Positions 43,110 to 53,305 of a DNA stretch of 64,000 bases are shown piece by piece. The DNA is from Anthocerotibacter panamensis C109. Lineage in GTDB: Bacteria; Cyanobacteriota; Cyanobacteriia; Gloeobacterales; Anthocerotibacteraceae. The translations under genes were made by a program, and so were the position numbers. Location of the stretch: NCBI RefSeq assembly GCF_018389385.1, contig NZ_CP062698.1:2607501-2671500 (forward strand), in the 5' to 3' direction. How positions within the stretch are numbered: position 1 is the stretch's first letter; each line of letters starts with the position of its first letter. Under the pieces are notes generated by a model that saw only the letters and a list, made by a program, of their open reading frames with translations, was not told the DNA's origin and searched no databases.

Positions 43110-44018
43110 ATGTTCCTCAGTGTCGTCATTCCCACCTACAACCGGCTGCCAATCCTCACCAAGGCGCTCACCGCCCTAGAGCAGCAGACCTGGACAGGCT
43201 CCTACGAAGTGGTGGTGGTCGATGATGGTTCCACCGATGGGACAGTAAAATTCCTCCAGACCGAGACGAAACGGTTTTCGCATGTGCGGCTGATCGAGCA
43301 GGACCATCAGGGACCGGCGGCGGCGCGCAATCTGGGTGTGAAAGAAGCAAAAGGCGACACGATTATTTTTATCGACTCCGATTTGGTCGTGACGGAGGTT
43401 TTTTTGGCGTCCCATGTCCAGACTTTGACGGAGTCAGGGGATGAGCGGGTCTTCACCTATGGGCGGGTGGTCAATACCGCCAACTTCGAAGACCCCACGA
43501 GCGAGCCGTACAAACTCACCGATTTCTCCGCTGCCTACTTCGCCACGGGCAACGTCGCGATCCAGCGTCGGTGGCTTTTGGAAGCGGGGCTTTTTGATGA
43601 GGGTTTTTCGCTCTATGGCTGGGAGGACTTAGAACTGGGCGTTCGGCTCAAAAAACTGGGGCTCAAACTCCTCAAATGTCCCAAGGCGGTCGGATACCAC
43701 TGGCATCCTGCCTTCAGCCTCACCCAACTGCCCCGCTTGATCCAGATAGAGTACGAACGGGGGCGCATGGGGGTGTTCTTTTATCGCAAGCACCCGACCT
43801 GGAACGTGCGCATGATGATCCAAATGACCCCTTTGCATCAAATTCTTTGGGGGCTCTTGTCCCTGGGTGGGCTGCTCAACGAAAAAACTATGGCCCCCAT
43901 GTTACAATTCGTGATTGATAAAGGTCATCCCCAACTGGCTTTAGAATTGGCGAGAATCTTTTTGAACTGGTATAACGTCCAGGGTGTATATTCTGCCTTT
44001 CACGAGGGACAACCATGA
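43110..44018 (+). CDS. Family 2 glycosyltransferase
   Basis: The 302-residue GT-A enzyme starts MFLSVVIPTYNRLPILTKAL and continues with VVVVDDGSTDGT. The metal-binding DxD-like IIFIDSDLVV follows, and a GWEDLELGVRLKKLG motif (the ED acceptor-site pair) lies near residue 172. It should transfer a sugar from a nucleotide donor on the cytoplasmic face. Its stop overlaps the TPR gene by ATGA, and the LptC-like gene follows, which suggests work on envelope polysaccharide. Confidence 0.92.
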   Translation: MFLSVVIPTYNRLPILTKALTALEQQTWTGSYEVVVVDDGSTDGTVKFLQTETKRFSHVRLIEQDHQGPAAARNLGVKEAKGDTIIFIDSDLVVTEVFLASHVQTLTESGDERVFTYGRVVNTANFEDPTSEPYKLTDFSAAYFATGNVAIQRRWLLEAGLFDEGFSLYGWEDLELGVRLKKLGLKLLKCPKAVGYHWHPAFSLTQLPRLIQIEYERGRMGVFFYRKHPTWNVRMMIQMTPLHQILWGLLSLGGLLNEKTMAPMLQFVIDKGHPQLALELARIFLNWYNVQGVYSAFHEGQP

Positions 44019-44884
44019 AAAGGGTCTACTTAGCCGGATTTTTGCTGTCTTTGGGTATGGTCTGGCCCGCCTTGGCTCAAGAGGCAAAGACACCCAATCC
44101 CCAAGGGGCAAAACCAGAGAAGCTGCGCATCAAGGTTGGAGTTGAGGAGGAGCGCCCCCAGTTCCTGCCTGACTCAGAGAACCTCGTCATCCCCGAAAAT
44201 ATCCAGCAATTAGAAAAAAAAGTCAAAGCCGACCCCAAGAATGTAGACCTCAAGTTTGATCTGTTGATGGCCTATTCGCGCACCTCGCTGTTGGACAAGG
44301 CGTGGCCTGTCGCCCTCGACATCGACAAACTCGACCCGGAATACACCCTCAAAACCCTCAAAACTACCGAAGCCCAGCTCAAAAAAAATCCCAAAGACCA
44401 AGATGCCCGCTATCGTTCAGCCATGGCCTCTTTTGCGCGGGGGTTACAGCTCAAAGAAGACGCCCGCGAAAAATATATGGAGCCCCACCGCAGAGGCGAG
44501 CCCTTGCCGGAGCATTGGTGGGACGACTTCAAGTCCTACTTGCAAACCGGGGACAAGGAGACCGCCCAGCGGCTTAACCGCCCGGAGGTGACCGCCATGC
44601 TCGATGAGGTGCGCTCCCGCCGCACAGACGCCGAAGGCCAGCTCAAGGAGATTCTCAAACAGGACCAGGACCAAATCTGGGCTAAAAACTATCTGGCCTT
44701 CCTCAGTTTTGACCGAGGTGACCTCAAGCAAGCGGAGGTTCTGATCCATGAATCTATTGCCAAAGACCCCCAAAACCCCATCAGCCACCTCGCCTTGGGG
44801 CAGCTCTACCTCAAGCAGGGGCAATTCAAAGAATTCGTAGAACAGGTTAAAGTAGCGTTTCAGTTGCGTGCCCAGGGTAAGTAG
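44015..44884 (+). CDS. Secreted tetratricopeptide-repeat protein
   Basis: The 289-residue protein has a signal peptide (MKRVYLAGFLLSLGMVWPAL, cut near AQE). Several TPR-like helix pairs follow, including KKVKADPKNVDLKFDLLMAYS and SHLALGQLYLKQGQFKEFVE. It probably acts as a periplasmic scaffold. It is coupled to the glycosyltransferase by overlap and followed 44 bp later by the LptC-like gene, so the three likely form one operon. Confidence 0.8.
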   Translation: MKRVYLAGFLLSLGMVWPALAQEAKTPNPQGAKPEKLRIKVGVEEERPQFLPDSENLVIPENIQQLEKKVKADPKNVDLKFDLLMAYSRTSLLDKAWPVALDIDKLDPEYTLKTLKTTEAQLKKNPKDQDARYRSAMASFARGLQLKEDAREKYMEPHRRGEPLPEHWWDDFKSYLQTGDKETAQRLNRPEVTAMLDEVRSRRTDAEGQLKEILKQDQDQIWAKNYLAFLSFDRGDLKQAEVLIHESIAKDPQNPISHLALGQLYLKQGQFKEFVEQVKVAFQLRAQGK

Positions 44885-44928
44885 TCTCCCCCGACGCTGC
44901 ATCCATCCCATTCCCGAGAGGTTCCCCT

Positions 44929-45846
44929 TTGCGTGTTGTCCAAGGATTACTTTTGTTGCTGACCGTGGCGACCCTCGCCGGATGCAGCGCTGAACGGAGT
45001 GCGCCTGAGGTGGAACCGAACGCAGCCATCGCGGTCAAGCCGACCTTGAGCTTTGATAATATTATCCTCACCGAGTCGGACCAGCAGGGTAAAGGTCAAC
45101 TCTGGGAACTCAAAGCGAAAAAGGCGGAGTACTCCCGCGATGGCAAGGTCGCCATGGTCATGGGCATTGAGGGAGCCTTTTTTGAAAAAGGTCAGAAGAC
45201 GCTCCTGGTCAAAGCACGGGAAGGTCAGATCCAGACAGAGGCTCGCATGATTATCCTCAGTGGGAACGTCGAAGCCCGGTCGGTCCGGCGCAAGACGACC
45301 TTCACCACCCAACAGATTCGTTGGCTACCCGACCAAAACCGGATCGAAGCCACGGGGGAGGTAATTCTACAGGAGCCTGTTCAGCGCTTGACCATCACCG
45401 GGAACCGGCTGGAAGGCGATCTTGCTGGAAACCAAATGACCCTATCGGGCAAGGTTACCGCTAAAGCAGCCCAACGCGACTTCACGCTCCATGCGACCCA
45501 GGCGGTCTGGAATGTAGACCAGGCTTTGGTCCAGGCCCAGGAAATCACCGCGACCGCCCTCCAAGACAGCATCCAAGCTCCTCAAGCCAGTTGGGACCTC
45601 AAGCGGCAGACCCTCGAGCTGACACGGGGCTTGACCTACCAGCGCACCCGCCCCAAGCTCAACCTCATGGCTGATACAGCCCGTTGGGAACAACAGCCCA
45701 ACCGCATCACCGCCCAAGGTAACATCAACTACCGCCAGGGGACCCTCCAGGTGCGGGGCAACACAGCCATCGCCGACCTACAAACGGGTACTGTCGAGGT
45801 CAAAGGCGAAGTCAACACAGTCCTCGAAGCGGTGGCCTTGCGCTAG
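44929..45846 (+). CDS. LptC/OstA-like lipopolysaccharide-transport lipoprotein
   Basis: The 305-residue protein starts at a TTG after GAGAGG. A lipoprotein signal has the lipobox LAGCS. The N-terminal region WELKAKKAEYSRDGKVAMVM with GIEGAFFEKG matches the LptC domain. The C-terminal two-thirds carry OstA/LptA-type beta-strand repeats (EATGEVILQEP, GKVTAKAAQRDF, AQGNINYRQG). Such fused LptC-LptA-like proteins bridge the inner and outer membranes in cyanobacteria. Confidence 0.85.
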   Translation: MRVVQGLLLLLTVATLAGCSAERSAPEVEPNAAIAVKPTLSFDNIILTESDQQGKGQLWELKAKKAEYSRDGKVAMVMGIEGAFFEKGQKTLLVKAREGQIQTEARMIILSGNVEARSVRRKTTFTTQQIRWLPDQNRIEATGEVILQEPVQRLTITGNRLEGDLAGNQMTLSGKVTAKAAQRDFTLHATQAVWNVDQALVQAQEITATALQDSIQAPQASWDLKRQTLELTRGLTYQRTRPKLNLMADTARWEQQPNRITAQGNINYRQGTLQVRGNTAIADLQTGTVEVKGEVNTVLEAVALR

Positions 45847-45855
45847 GGCGACGCT

Positions 45856-47574
45856 TCAGGCCAAACTCGCCAGATGAGAGCTCACCTGACCAAGGACATG
45901 GACGGGATAGTGGACATCAGGGGTCTGAGGGAGGTCTTGGTGGAGCTGGATGAGAATGGCTTGCTGGGATTCGAGGAGCTGACGACGCTCTTCCAAGGTG
46001 GTGAGGCGGGTCTGGAGGGCCGCACGCTGGGTGTTGTTGGCGTTACAGTCCCGGATATGGAGGCTCTGGCGCTCTAGCAGTTTTGCTTGCTGCTGCTGCC
46101 ACTGTGCAGCCTCCCGGTCTAGCTGGTCGCGGGTGCGCGCGAGTAGCGTGCCACGGGTTTCCAGGTCGTTTACGCGCTCTTGGATGGACTGTTGGAGCGG
46201 GTTAAACGTACTGAGCAGTTGGGTGAGGTCGGGGAGGAGCGGGCTGTGGGGATTGGGCGGGGTGCTGTTGCGGCCCTCTTGCTGGGCGACGAGGCGGGTG
46301 AGTAGGTCCCGCTCCTGGTTCAAAAGCGCTTCATCCTGTGCCATGCGGACCTTTTGACGTGCGAGAGATTCACGCAGGTCAGCACAGGCTTGGCGGGTGA
46401 AATCAATTTCGTCCTCAACATCCGCCAGTTCATTCGGGTCAGCCTCTTGTTGCTGGCAGAGGTCGAGTTTCTCTTGGAGTTGTTCTAGCTGCTCATGTTG
46501 CAGACGCAGTTCCTCATCTTGCTGGAGGACGAGATTGGCTCGTTGCAGGTATTCTCGTTGCTGGTCACCCCAGCGGCGGCGGCGGCGTTCTAGTTCCTCG
46601 GGCGTGAGGGTGGGCTTGTCCTCAGCTTCCCCTCCACAGCGGTTGAGTAGGGCTCTAAGGTGCGTCTGACTTGCGTTGAGTCCTGTTAAGAGGGGTTCCA
46701 GGGCCGTGTGCTGTTGTTGGAGCAGCTCGGTTTGGGCCTGCCATTTCCCTTCCTGGCAGAGATGTTCAGCCTGCTGAGCACTGAGTTGGTCTGCTTCTTT
46801 AGCCAGGATATGCCCCTGGATCTCCAGTTCTTGGGCTTCTTGATGCGCCGCCGCCAGACTTGCTGTCAACTCGTCTAGCCATTCAAAAAGCTGGCTCAGA
46901 TGGAATTCGATGAGTTGCAACAGCTCGTTGAGGACATTTTCGTAAGAATTTTGGCTAGTGGCCTGACCTTCAAGGTGCGTAGTGAGGTGGGAGATCTCCT
47001 GCTGAATCGCGCTGAGCGTCCCAGGGTCGGCAAAAGGTTGACTGGCTTGCTCCAGGCGGAAGCGGTCTTCCTCCAGTTGTTGTCGTTCGTAGACCAACTG
47101 TTGGCGCTCAGACTCCAGACGGACCCATTCCTTTTGGAGATTCTCGAAGTCTTGACTCTTGCCATTCCCGGCACGCAGTTGGGCAATCTCAGTCAGCAAG
47201 TCGTGTTCGCGGTTTTGCCATTCCTGCTCGCGGAAGGTGAGGGCTTCTGCTTGGTACTGTAGGGATTCGCGCCAAGTCTCAATCTCCTGGGTCTGGTTCT
47301 TAAAGCTCTCCAATTGGCGACCAAAGCCCTGCAACAGCGCAAGCAACTGTTCCTCGGCAACATCCACCCGTTGGACCTGTCCCCCCTCAGCCATCTCGAC
47401 CATGACCATGGCCCCTTGTACCAGGCGGCTCAGCTTGTCGGCGAGGACTTTATCTGCCGGGATCTGTCGGTTCCAGGCACGCCAGAGAAATTCTCCTTCT
47501 TCCCGAGCAAAGATTTGGAGCTCTGCTGCACCCCCCATCATGCCCTTTTTTTGAACGATTCCCAGATGGCGCAT
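45856..47574 (-). CDS. HmpF-like coiled-coil pilus-motility protein
   Basis: The 572-residue protein has a globular N-terminus (about 1-80) containing LQIFAREEGEFLWRAWNRQI. Long coiled-coil segments rich in Glu, Gln and Leu follow (about 90-540). This layout is that of cyanobacterial HmpF, a motility protein that localises to cell poles with type IV pili in filamentous species. The assignment rests on the N-terminal resemblance and layout. No pilus gene is adjacent in the window. Confidence 0.72.
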   Translation of the reverse strand: MRHLGIVQKKGMMGGAAELQIFAREEGEFLWRAWNRQIPADKVLADKLSRLVQGAMVMVEMAEGGQVQRVDVAEEQLLALLQGFGRQLESFKNQTQEIETWRESLQYQAEALTFREQEWQNREHDLLTEIAQLRAGNGKSQDFENLQKEWVRLESERQQLVYERQQLEEDRFRLEQASQPFADPGTLSAIQQEISHLTTHLEGQATSQNSYENVLNELLQLIEFHLSQLFEWLDELTASLAAAHQEAQELEIQGHILAKEADQLSAQQAEHLCQEGKWQAQTELLQQQHTALEPLLTGLNASQTHLRALLNRCGGEAEDKPTLTPEELERRRRRWGDQQREYLQRANLVLQQDEELRLQHEQLEQLQEKLDLCQQQEADPNELADVEDEIDFTRQACADLRESLARQKVRMAQDEALLNQERDLLTRLVAQQEGRNSTPPNPHSPLLPDLTQLLSTFNPLQQSIQERVNDLETRGTLLARTRDQLDREAAQWQQQQAKLLERQSLHIRDCNANNTQRAALQTRLTTLEERRQLLESQQAILIQLHQDLPQTPDVHYPVHVLGQVSSHLASLA

Positions 47575-47661
47575 CGATAACTCTCAGTAGTTAGAGCTGG
47601 CGTAGCAAAACATAGCTATCAGCAGGGGTTGAGGATTATTGTGCACACAATCGCACCCAGA

Positions 47662-48501
47662 TTATCGTAAACCTCCGCTGCTGTTAGCCCGTAGGGAGCG
47701 CCACCAAGCGTAGGTTTCAGTGGTCTGAAAATCGGGGGCTACTAAGCCGTCCGTTCCCCAAAAAATCCCAGCCAAGGTCAGTGTAACAGTGGGCTGGCGA
47801 ATGAGCCAAGTCAGGAGGTACATATGTAGCTCCCGGTCCATCGGTACGGGCTCGATACCCAGGAACCAACTCTGAGCCTTGAGCAAAGGTTGCAGCGAGA
47901 GGACCAAGGCGCGACGGCGAGCAGCCACGGTGTCTTCATGAACCGGGATGTGGCGGGCGGGATAGGCGATGGCTATCCCTTCAGGGGGCGTAGCGGCAAG
48001 GACCGCAAGGTGATCGAGCGGGATGAGCCTGCCCAGGGTGCTCAGTTGAGCGGCAAGCTGGTCTTGGGGCGTGAGCAGGAGGTAGGGGATGCGACCAGCT
48101 TCTAGGAGATGGGTGACCAGCGTACGGTTCAGGTCTGGGGAGTGGCTGGGGTTGAGGGGGATGATGGGAGTGCTGTTGGTCGCCTTGAGGAAATCGAGCG
48201 CGTAGGCTAGGGGGATAGGACGCGATCCTCCGCTGAAGTGGCGGCGCTCAGGGTCATAGACTAAAGTAAAACCCGCCTGGAGGCCGGGGAAGACGATGCA
48301 GGGTGCCTGCAAGGGCTGCCAGAGTTGGGCCAGTTGATCGACCTCTTCTCGACGGCTCACCAGGGACCAATCCTGGTCAAATCCCCAGCGCAGGGAGGAT
48401 TCTCGGGCCAGTGCAGGAAGCGCAAGCCCCCCCAGTAGCGCCATAAGGACTTCTCGGCGCTGGAGGAGCAAGGGGTCACAGGCAGGGCGCGGTTGTTGCA
48501 C
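47662..48501 (-). CDS. Unknown exported protein downstream of NblS
   Basis: The 279-residue protein carries an N-terminal hydrophobic stretch (VLMALLGGLALPALA) after a pair of arginines. It looks like a signal peptide, possibly a Tat one, since RREVLM resembles a weak twin-arginine motif. The mature part mixes alpha and beta elements with AYALDFLKATNSTPIIPL and LTLAGIFWGTDGLV. The start lies two bases after the stop of the histidine kinase gene, so both are probably on one transcript. Family not recognised. Confidence 0.65.
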   Translation of the reverse strand: MQQPRPACDPLLLQRREVLMALLGGLALPALARESSLRWGFDQDWSLVSRREEVDQLAQLWQPLQAPCIVFPGLQAGFTLVYDPERRHFSGGSRPIPLAYALDFLKATNSTPIIPLNPSHSPDLNRTLVTHLLEAGRIPYLLLTPQDQLAAQLSTLGRLIPLDHLAVLAATPPEGIAIAYPARHIPVHEDTVAARRRALVLSLQPLLKAQSWFLGIEPVPMDRELHMYLLTWLIRQPTVTLTLAGIFWGTDGLVAPDFQTTETYAWWRSLRANSSGGLR

Positions 48502-48503
48502 GT

Positions 48504-50390
48504 TTATCTCAGGGCGCAGGTTTCCGTGTAGGGCTCCAGGTCCAGCCAGAACGTCGTCCCGTTACCCGGTTCACTGATGAGGTTGACCCGCGTGTGGTGT
48601 TTCTCGGCAATATTGTTGACGATAGAGAGGCCCAACCCGGTGCCCTGGAGGGTATGGACCCGGTTCTCGACTCTAAAGAAGCGGTCAAATATCTTTTCCT
48701 GGTCCTCTGGGGCAATACCGATGCCGGTATCGCGGATCGAGAGGCGGACTTTTTGAAGGTCATCCTGGTCTATACAGTGGGCTCCGATTTCGACTAGACC
48801 TCCCTCGGGGGTAAACTTGAGGGCATTGCCGACCAGATTGGCGATGAGCTGATTTAAGAGGTCGTAGTTGCCCATAACCAGGGGCAGGGACGGATCGATA
48901 CGCTTGGTGAGCGTGATATTTTTTTCCTGACCGCTGAGTTGGTGGGTGCGCAAGGTCTGCTCGATGGGCTGGATCAGGTCGATGGGCTCCAGGGCATATT
49001 CCCGCCCCGACTCCAGACGCGACAGGTCCAAGACATCGTTGACCAGGCGGGTCAGCCGGTCGGTCTCCCGGTTGGTAGTCTCTAGGAATTCGCGTTTGAC
49101 GTCTTCCTCCAAGACGTCGTGGTAGTCACGCAGGGTCTCAATGAAGGATTTGATGCAGAAGAGTGGGGTGCGCAATTCGTGGGAGACATTGCTGATAAAG
49201 CGGCTCTTGGCTTCGTTGAGTTCAGCTTCGCGCGAGATATCCTGGACCGTGAGCACAACCCCGCCAATGTCGTTGCCGGTGAGGACCGGCGACATCAGTA
49301 CGCGCAGTGTGCGCCGCGGACGGTCCAAAAGAACCCGACACTCAGCCTGTTCTAATTCTCCCGAGGCGACCCTGACTAGCGAATCTTCGACCTCGGCTCT
49401 GAGTCCCACCGGTAGCCGGTCGAGCAGATTGTTGCCCAAAACGTCGGAACTCCACTGCAAGATCCGCTCTGCTGCCGGGTTTAAGTGCATGATTTTGAGA
49501 TGGTTGCTCAGGAGGATCGCCCCGTCAGCGATGGTAGTGATCAAGGTCTCCAAGCGGGCTTTTTCAGCAGTGATCTGCTCGATATTTTGAGCTTCGTAGT
49601 CCTGGAGCCGGTCTGCCATCGTGTTAAAGCTGCGGACAAGTTCATCCAACTCCCCCCCGAAGCCCAGGGTAATGCGCTGCTGGAAATTGCGCTCACTGAT
49701 GCCGCGGACCCCCGCCACTACTTCTTTGAGCGGTTGGGTGATAGTCAGCGCATTGAATACGGCTGCCAAGAGCAGGAGCACGCCAAAGGAGAGCCCCGTA
49801 ATGACAGTGACTTCGGCGGCGAGGCGCGAGGACCCAGCTAGGGTGGCGTCGGGGTTGATGCCCAGCATAACCGTCCCGATCCGTTTGTTGTTGTAGGTAA
49901 TGGGATAAAAGATATCCGTGATCAGTCCCCCCAAAGGCCCTGTATGCTCCCGAATGTCCGGTATATTTTGGGGGACCTCGACGCGCCGGGGCAAGAGGGC
50001 TTGACGGTTGATATTTCCGCGCATGAAGGGACTGCCCTCCAGGATTTTGCCTTTGACATCCAGATAGATAATGTACTTAATATTGGGATTGCGGCGAAAC
50101 GTCTCGGTGAAATTCTCCAGACCGGCGATATTGTTAGCTTGAATCAGCGGGGCGGCATAGGCAGCTAGGAGATTGCCGATGGTGTCCCCAAAGCGTCGGT
50201 CACTCTGGCGCGCGTCCTGTTGGATAAAAGTAAAGGTCGAATAGATAAAACCGCTGATAAATATAGCGATTACCACCGCCGCCGCCGTAAGCAGACGAGT
50301 CTGAGTGGCAAATCCCCACCACCAACGGGTGATCGAACGGCTGAACTTAGTCAAGGCGATTACCAGGGCTAACCTAATTGTAGTGCGCAC
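48504..50390 (-). CDS. nblS: Sensor histidine kinase of the NblS/Hik33 type
   Basis: The 628-residue protein has a membrane helix (about 34-58), then a periplasmic segment with NIKYIIYLDVKGKILEGSPF, typical of NblS. A second helix lies near 187-210, followed by HAMP, a PAS domain (about 280-380), and a DHp helix with SHELRTPL (His near 405). The ATPase domain carries NLVGNALKFTPEGG, DTGIGIAPEDQ and GTGLGLSIV. NblS/Hik33 senses high light, cold and nutrient stress and acts through RpaB in cyanobacteria. RpaB is not in this window. Confidence 0.9.
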   Translation of the reverse strand: MRTTIRLALVIALTKFSRSITRWWWGFATQTRLLTAAAVVIAIFISGFIYSTFTFIQQDARQSDRRFGDTIGNLLAAYAAPLIQANNIAGLENFTETFRRNPNIKYIIYLDVKGKILEGSPFMRGNINRQALLPRRVEVPQNIPDIREHTGPLGGLITDIFYPITYNNKRIGTVMLGINPDATLAGSSRLAAEVTVITGLSFGVLLLLAAVFNALTITQPLKEVVAGVRGISERNFQQRITLGFGGELDELVRSFNTMADRLQDYEAQNIEQITAEKARLETLITTIADGAILLSNHLKIMHLNPAAERILQWSSDVLGNNLLDRLPVGLRAEVEDSLVRVASGELEQAECRVLLDRPRRTLRVLMSPVLTGNDIGGVVLTVQDISREAELNEAKSRFISNVSHELRTPLFCIKSFIETLRDYHDVLEEDVKREFLETTNRETDRLTRLVNDVLDLSRLESGREYALEPIDLIQPIEQTLRTHQLSGQEKNITLTKRIDPSLPLVMGNYDLLNQLIANLVGNALKFTPEGGLVEIGAHCIDQDDLQKVRLSIRDTGIGIAPEDQEKIFDRFFRVENRVHTLQGTGLGLSIVNNIAEKHHTRVNLISEPGNGTTFWLDLEPYTETCALR

Positions 50391-50398
50391 ACAGCGTT

Positions 50399-51754
50399 CT
50401 AACGTATTCCCTGGAAGTAATTAAAAGGAGCAGGTTGCAGAGACCGCTGAAACTCCGCCAACGCTTGGAGGCTGCGGTCCCGATAGCCCCCATAGCGCTG
50501 CATCTTATTGCGGATCTTCGGCTCCATCTCCGGGAGGATCGCAAAGTTGGGCGGCATCGGCTGGAAATGCTTGACATTCGCGGTGATGATGTACTGAATC
50601 AGCGCCCCTGCCATCGTCACGGATGGGAGGCACAAAGGTTCCTCGCCCAGAGCCAACCGTGCCGCATTCGTCCCCGCCAGCCAACCACCCGCCACCGCTG
50701 CGGTGTAGCCCTCCGTACCCGTGATCTGCCCGCAAGCTAAAAGCCGGGGCTCCTTGTGAAACTGAAGCGTCGCGCCCAACAGGTGGGGCGCGGCCAAAAA
50801 CGTATTGCGGTGCATCACCCCCAACCGCACAAAACTCGCCTCAGCCAGCCCAGGAATCAGACTGAAGACGCGCTTCTGTTCTGCCCACTTGAGATTGGTC
50901 TGGAAGCCCACTAGGTTCCAGAGGCGTCCCCCCCGGTCCTCCGCCCGCAGTTGCACCACCGCAAAAGGACGTTGCCCGGTGCGCGGATCGAGCAGACCCA
51001 CAGGCTTGAGCGGACCGAAGCGCAGGGCATCATAGCCCCGGCGGGCAATTTCTTCGACCGGCAGACACCCTTCGAAAAATTTGCGCTCCGCCTGCTCGAA
51101 TTCCTTGAGTTCTGCCTGTTCTGCCGTCGTGAGCGCACTCCAGAAGGCGTGATATTCCGCCTCATTCATCGGGCAATTGAGGTAGGCAGCCTCCCCCCGG
51201 TCATAGCGAGAAGCGAGGTAGGCGAGATTGCGATCCAGCGACTCCCCCTCGACAATGGGGCTCGCCGCGTCAAAAAAGCTGAGGTATTCTGCCCCCGTAA
51301 AGTCCCGCAGGTGCTCTGCCAAAGGTTGGCTGGTGAGCGGACCCGTAGCCAGGACCACGATCCCCGCTTCGGGAATCCGGGTTACTTCCTCCCGACAGAG
51401 CGTGATCTGCGGGTGTTGCGCCACAGTCCGTGTCAGATACTCCCCAAACAAAATCCGGTCTACCGCCAGCGCTCCCCCAGCAGGGACAGCGAATTGGTTG
51501 GCGGCTGTGATCACCAGCGAGCCCAAACGGTGCAGTTCTTCTTTAAGCAGACCGGGCGCACGGTCGGTAGCCAGCGCCCCAAAAGAATTGGAGCAGACCA
51601 ACTCCGCAAGTTGGTCGGTATGATGAGCGGGGCTCAAGCGCCGGGGACGCATTTCGTAGAGGGTGACCGGCACGCCATGACAGGCGATCTGCCACGCACA
51701 TTCCGTTCCTGCCAGCCCCCCGCCGATGACATGAACAGACGGTAGGGTACCCAT
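50399..51754 (-). CDS. trmFO: Folate/FAD-dependent tRNA (m5U54) methyltransferase
   Basis: The 451-residue flavoprotein begins [18 protein letters not shown], the dinucleotide-binding motif. It has the TrmFO-specific [25 protein letters not shown] with a catalytic Cys, and a later [20 protein letters not shown]. It uses methylene-tetrahydrofolate to methylate U54 of tRNA. Length and motif order fit the family. It ends eight bases before the NblS start. Confidence 0.95.
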   Translation of the reverse strand: MGTLPSVHVIGGGLAGTECAWQIACHGVPVTLYEMRPRRLSPAHHTDQLAELVCSNSFGALATDRAPGLLKEELHRLGSLVITAANQFAVPAGGALAVDRILFGEYLTRTVAQHPQITLCREEVTRIPEAGIVVLATGPLTSQPLAEHLRDFTGAEYLSFFDAASPIVEGESLDRNLAYLASRYDRGEAAYLNCPMNEAEYHAFWSALTTAEQAELKEFEQAERKFFEGCLPVEEIARRGYDALRFGPLKPVGLLDPRTGQRPFAVVQLRAEDRGGRLWNLVGFQTNLKWAEQKRVFSLIPGLAEASFVRLGVMHRNTFLAAPHLLGATLQFHKEPRLLACGQITGTEGYTAAVAGGWLAGTNAARLALGEEPLCLPSVTMAGALIQYIITANVKHFQPMPPNFAILPEMEPKIRNKMQRYGGYRDRSLQALAEFQRSLQPAPFNYFQGIR

Positions 51755-51819
51755 GAGACCTCCAGACAGATAAGCGGGGCGGCTCGTGCTACCCCGCTAC
51801 AGCGTTACCGAAACAATAC

Positions 51820-52044
51820 TTAGTCCTCGTATAGCCGGCACTCAGCAGCGTCGGGGTTACTGTCACAGTACTGTTCCAGGGAGGTCTTGGGCGGGACTTG
51901 GGTCTTGCGGTGGGAGGCTTCGGCTTGCAGTTCTTCGACTGCATCCCAAGCAACCGCGCACTCTTTGGAGCCATCGCCCTTGATCTCACAAACCTCACGA
52001 GCTTCGGCCACTTCTTTTTGAATTAACTGATTCAGGTCAGTCAT
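51820..52044 (-). CDS. cp12: CP12, Calvin-cycle redox regulator
   Basis: The 74-residue protein has an N-terminal Cys pair (REVCEIKGDGSKECAVAWDA), the AWDAVEELQAEASH core, and a C-terminal Cys pair within EQYCDSNPDAAECRLYED. CP12 links GAPDH and phosphoribulokinase in a dark-inactive complex, switched by disulfides. It is a single-gene unit upstream of trmFO in the same direction. Confidence 0.95.
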   Translation of the reverse strand: MTDLNQLIQKEVAEAREVCEIKGDGSKECAVAWDAVEELQAEASHRKTQVPPKTSLEQYCDSNPDAAECRLYED

Positions 52045-52139
52045 GTCGTATTCCTTCTAGAAAAGCAATAGAGCACACAACAGGGTGTGGCTTCATTTAT
52101 TGTAAGACGGGGATCTAAAGGGTTCAGGAAAAATACAGA

Positions 52140-53177
52140 TTAGGTTGATTTTTCGGGGATAACCTCCTCGGGGCTGAGGACGTCAAGGAGGCTTTTGAGT
52201 ACCCCGGTGAGGGGAATAGCCAGAATTGCCCCAAGCAGACCACCGATTTTGACGCCCAACAGCAGAGCCGCAAAGATGAGGATAGGACTGAGCCCTGTGA
52301 AGTTTCCGAGCACACGGGGCGTCACTATATTGTCCTTGACCTGCTGCACAACCACCGCCGCCAGGAGTAATTTAAAGGCTAGGATCGGCTCTAGGAGCAA
52401 CGTCAGCAGAAAAACCAGCCCGATCCCAATCGACGCTCCGATAAAGGGCAAAAGCTCAAACATCCCGATGAAGAGTCCCGACAGCAGCGGATAAGGCGAA
52501 CCCAGTATAAAAAATACCGGCGTCAGCACCACCGTCATAAACCCCGCCAGGATCAGTTGTCCCGTAAAGAAGACCCGCAAATTAAAGCGTAGGGACCGGG
52601 AAAAAGGCTCGCGCAGATGGGCTGGGAAGAAGCGCATCAGCCCATTCCAGAAGCGTTGACCGTCCAAGAGCATATAAAAAGCAATCACTAGGGCCAAGAT
52701 GACCTCGATCAGCAAGCCAAAAGTCCCAAAGGTTAGCCCGATAGCCCCTTCGGCTACCCCCTGCACCCGTTGGCTGATTTGGCTGAAAACCTCCGCCTGG
52801 ATCTGGGCTATATTCACCTCGATCCCGCGGCTTGCCAGCCACTGGCTCAGACCCAAAGCCTGTATACGGCTGGAGTTGAGAAGCTCAGGCAGTCCGGCAA
52901 TAAACTGCTGGCTCTGGTCAATCACCACCGGACCGATCAACAGAGCCAACACGCCCAAAACCAGTAAGGCGACCCCATAGACCACCAGTCCAGCGATGGG
53001 TCGCTTCATCCACTTTTGTAGCCGGGTGACCGGGTAATCCATCAAAAAAGCGATAATCCCCGCCGAGACAAAGATAGCGAGGAACTGCCCGAAATAGCCC
53101 AAAGTCTCCAGCAAAGCCCACCCGCACAAGAAGACCAACAGTGCAGTCACTAAAGTTCGTTGTAGCGGAGTCCACAT
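52140..53177 (-). CDS. AI-2E-family membrane transporter
   Basis: The 345-residue protein has about seven to eight membrane segments. The central region matches the AI-2E/YdiK/PerM family, with LVIAFYMLLDGQRFWNGL (about 165-182), GMFELLPFIGASIGI and VQQVKDNIVTPRVLG. Members move small hydrophobic or signal molecules, or sodium; the substrate here is unknown. It lies 128 bp downstream of nusA. Confidence 0.9.
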   Translation of the reverse strand: MWTPLQRTLVTALLVFLCGWALLETLGYFGQFLAIFVSAGIIAFLMDYPVTRLQKWMKRPIAGLVVYGVALLVLGVLALLIGPVVIDQSQQFIAGLPELLNSSRIQALGLSQWLASRGIEVNIAQIQAEVFSQISQRVQGVAEGAIGLTFGTFGLLIEVILALVIAFYMLLDGQRFWNGLMRFFPAHLREPFSRSLRFNLRVFFTGQLILAGFMTVVLTPVFFILGSPYPLLSGLFIGMFELLPFIGASIGIGLVFLLTLLLEPILAFKLLLAAVVVQQVKDNIVTPRVLGNFTGLSPILIFAALLLGVKIGGLLGAILAIPLTGVLKSLLDVLSPEEVIPEKST

Positions 53178-53305
53178 GGCAAAGCGCGAGCAGCACCTTC
53201 CAGGGTAACGGTTGGGCAGGAGGAGGCCATAGATCCATAGAAATGTTTCAGCTCCCCGTAAACGAAGAGCAAGAACCTACGCTCCCTGACCCCCGAGGTG
53301 GCTGC

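Noticed and set aside
50951-51745. 264-residue plus-strand open frame
   Set aside because: Antisense shadow of trmFO.
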